Shown: one piece after another, positions 11,970 through 12,427 of the stretch
How positions within the stretch are numbered: the first letter of the stretch is position 1
Layout of the letters: the number at the start of each line of letters is the position of its first letter
Origin: Cyanobacteria bacterium UBA8803
GTDB taxonomy: Bacteria > Cyanobacteriota > Cyanobacteriia > Cyanobacteriales > Coleofasciculaceae
Direction of reading: 5' to 3'
DNA length: 12,427 nucleotides
NCBI GenBank assembly: GCA_003505715.1
Contig: DNXU01000212.1
Coordinates: 1-12,427 of the forward strand
The notes under the pieces: model-generated
Database searches by the model: none
Told to the model about the DNA's origin: nothing
What the model saw: only the letters and a program-made list of their open reading frames with translations
Program-made: the position numbers and the translations under genes

Positions 11970-12408
11970 CATAGTTCTAGCCCTTGTGGCGGTGCTGCTA
12001 ACTCTGGTTAGTTGCACCCCACAACCAACAACAGAATCACCAATCGATATCAAGCTCTACCAGAACTGGGAGTTGCAACCGGGCGATATTATTGCAGGTC
12101 ATAAAGTGACAGGCAGCCTGGGCGATATTTCCATTGCCTTAAAAGGTGGTAAAGTTTACGCTCCCTATGAAGGGAGATTGCAACCTCACAAACCTGGTTG
12201 CGTAATGTTTTCCAGCTCCGATGTGCCGAATTATCTGTTACGGTTGTGCGGATTAAAAACACCAAATTTTGGTTTGCGAAAAGCTGGAGAAGCACTGGGA
12301 AGTTCCGACAATTTAGAGTTCGCCGTACTTAATAAGCGACCTGATAGTAAGTGGGCCTTAGTTGAACCTTCAAAGCAGCTCTTGGAGCAAATGTTACAAG
12401 CCCCTTAG
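11941..12408 (+). CDS. Lipoprotein with LytM-like barrel features, non-catalytic
   Basis: This encodes 155 residues from the ATG at 11941, supported by AAGGAG at 11929-11934, six bases upstream; ATG 11926 is in frame but lacks such a site. The N-terminus, SSVRDIVLALVAVLLTLVSC, is a lipoprotein signal with lipobox LVSC and lipidation at Cys25. The mature part has a strand-turn pattern (GKVYAPYEGRL, then PGCVMFSSSD, LLRLCGLKTP, FGLRKAGEALGSSDNLEFAVL) like the barrel-sandwich core of LytM/M23 murein hydrolases and lipoyl-type domains. The catalytic zinc ligands of M23 (HxxxD and HxH) are absent, so it would not be an active peptidase. It may bind cell wall or regulate an enzyme. The fold assignment is inference. 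The gene overlaps the upstream membrane protein gene by 29 bases and ends just before tandem repeats. Confidence 0.75.
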   Translation: MWDMDSSVRDIVLALVAVLLTLVSCTPQPTTESPIDIKLYQNWELQPGDIIAGHKVTGSLGDISIALKGGKVYAPYEGRLQPHKPGCVMFSSSDVPNYLLRLCGLKTPNFGLRKAGEALGSSDNLEFAVLNKRPDSKWALVEPSKQLLEQMLQAP

Positions 12409-12411
12409 GAA

Positions 12412-12425
12412 GGATGAGGGATGAG
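12412..12425. repeat. Heptamer tandem repeat GGATGAG x2
   Basis: Two perfect copies of GGATGAG run into the window edge, so the array may be longer. On the opposite strand it reads CTCATCC, the same family as the 1098-1130 repeat. It begins four bases after the lipoprotein stop codon. Confidence 0.65.
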
Positions 12426-12427
12426 GG

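Overview
The window looks like chromosomal DNA of a cyanobacterium, most likely a filamentous or otherwise repeat-rich one. The evidence is at least nine exact copies of the HIP1 octamer GCGATCGC in 12.4 kb, many heptamer-type short tandem repeats between genes (GGGAATA, CCCTCAT/CCTTCAT, TTAGTTG, ATGGCTA, GGATGAG), and genes of typical cyanobacterial type. The species cannot be named from the sequence alone.

Layout from left to right. (1) A minus-strand gene for an exported TPR protein (22-966). (2) About 740 bases with little coding content: tandem heptamers, a weak AT-rich ORF, a degenerate GTAGAGACGTTG-type palindrome and a 9-bp hairpin. (3) A plus-strand ATPase subunit of an ECF-like ABC transporter (1710-2378), a 137-base spacer filled by an 88-bp element with inverted ends, rsmG (16S rRNA m7G methyltransferase, 2515-3207), and a small GlsB/YeaQ-type membrane protein (3316-3570). 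(4) A strong bidirectional terminator (3701-3741) between convergent genes. (5) The main gene of the window, on the minus strand (3758-8593): a 1611-residue STAND-type signalling ATPase. Its order is a degenerate NTPase-like module, TPR-like helices, an active P-loop (nSTAND1-like) ATPase, a coiled coil, one transmembrane helix, and fourteen WD40 repeats of exactly 41 residues each. (6) A small minus-strand membrane protein (8893-9159). (7) About 600 bases without a convincing gene, of which 9536-9754 is a run of hairpins ending in an intrinsic-terminator-like stem plus T8, just upstream of a PlsC-like acyltransferase (9777-10421). (8) A probable toxin-antitoxin remnant: an intact 115-residue antitoxin-like partner (10630-10977) overlapping a ParE/RelE-type toxin cut to 54 residues (10965-11129). 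(9) A 384-base spacer with overlapping inverted repeats. (10) A translationally coupled pair: a single-pass membrane protein (11514-11969) and a lipoprotein (11941-12408).

The genes do not form one pathway. The items most worth attention are the large STAND/WD40 protein, a likely sensor or conflict-type ATPase with two NTPase-like modules and a perfectly periodic double propeller; the hairpin array and terminator before the acyltransferase, a candidate leader or small RNA; and the coupled membrane protein and lipoprotein, whose lipoprotein resembles a non-catalytic LytM-like barrel.
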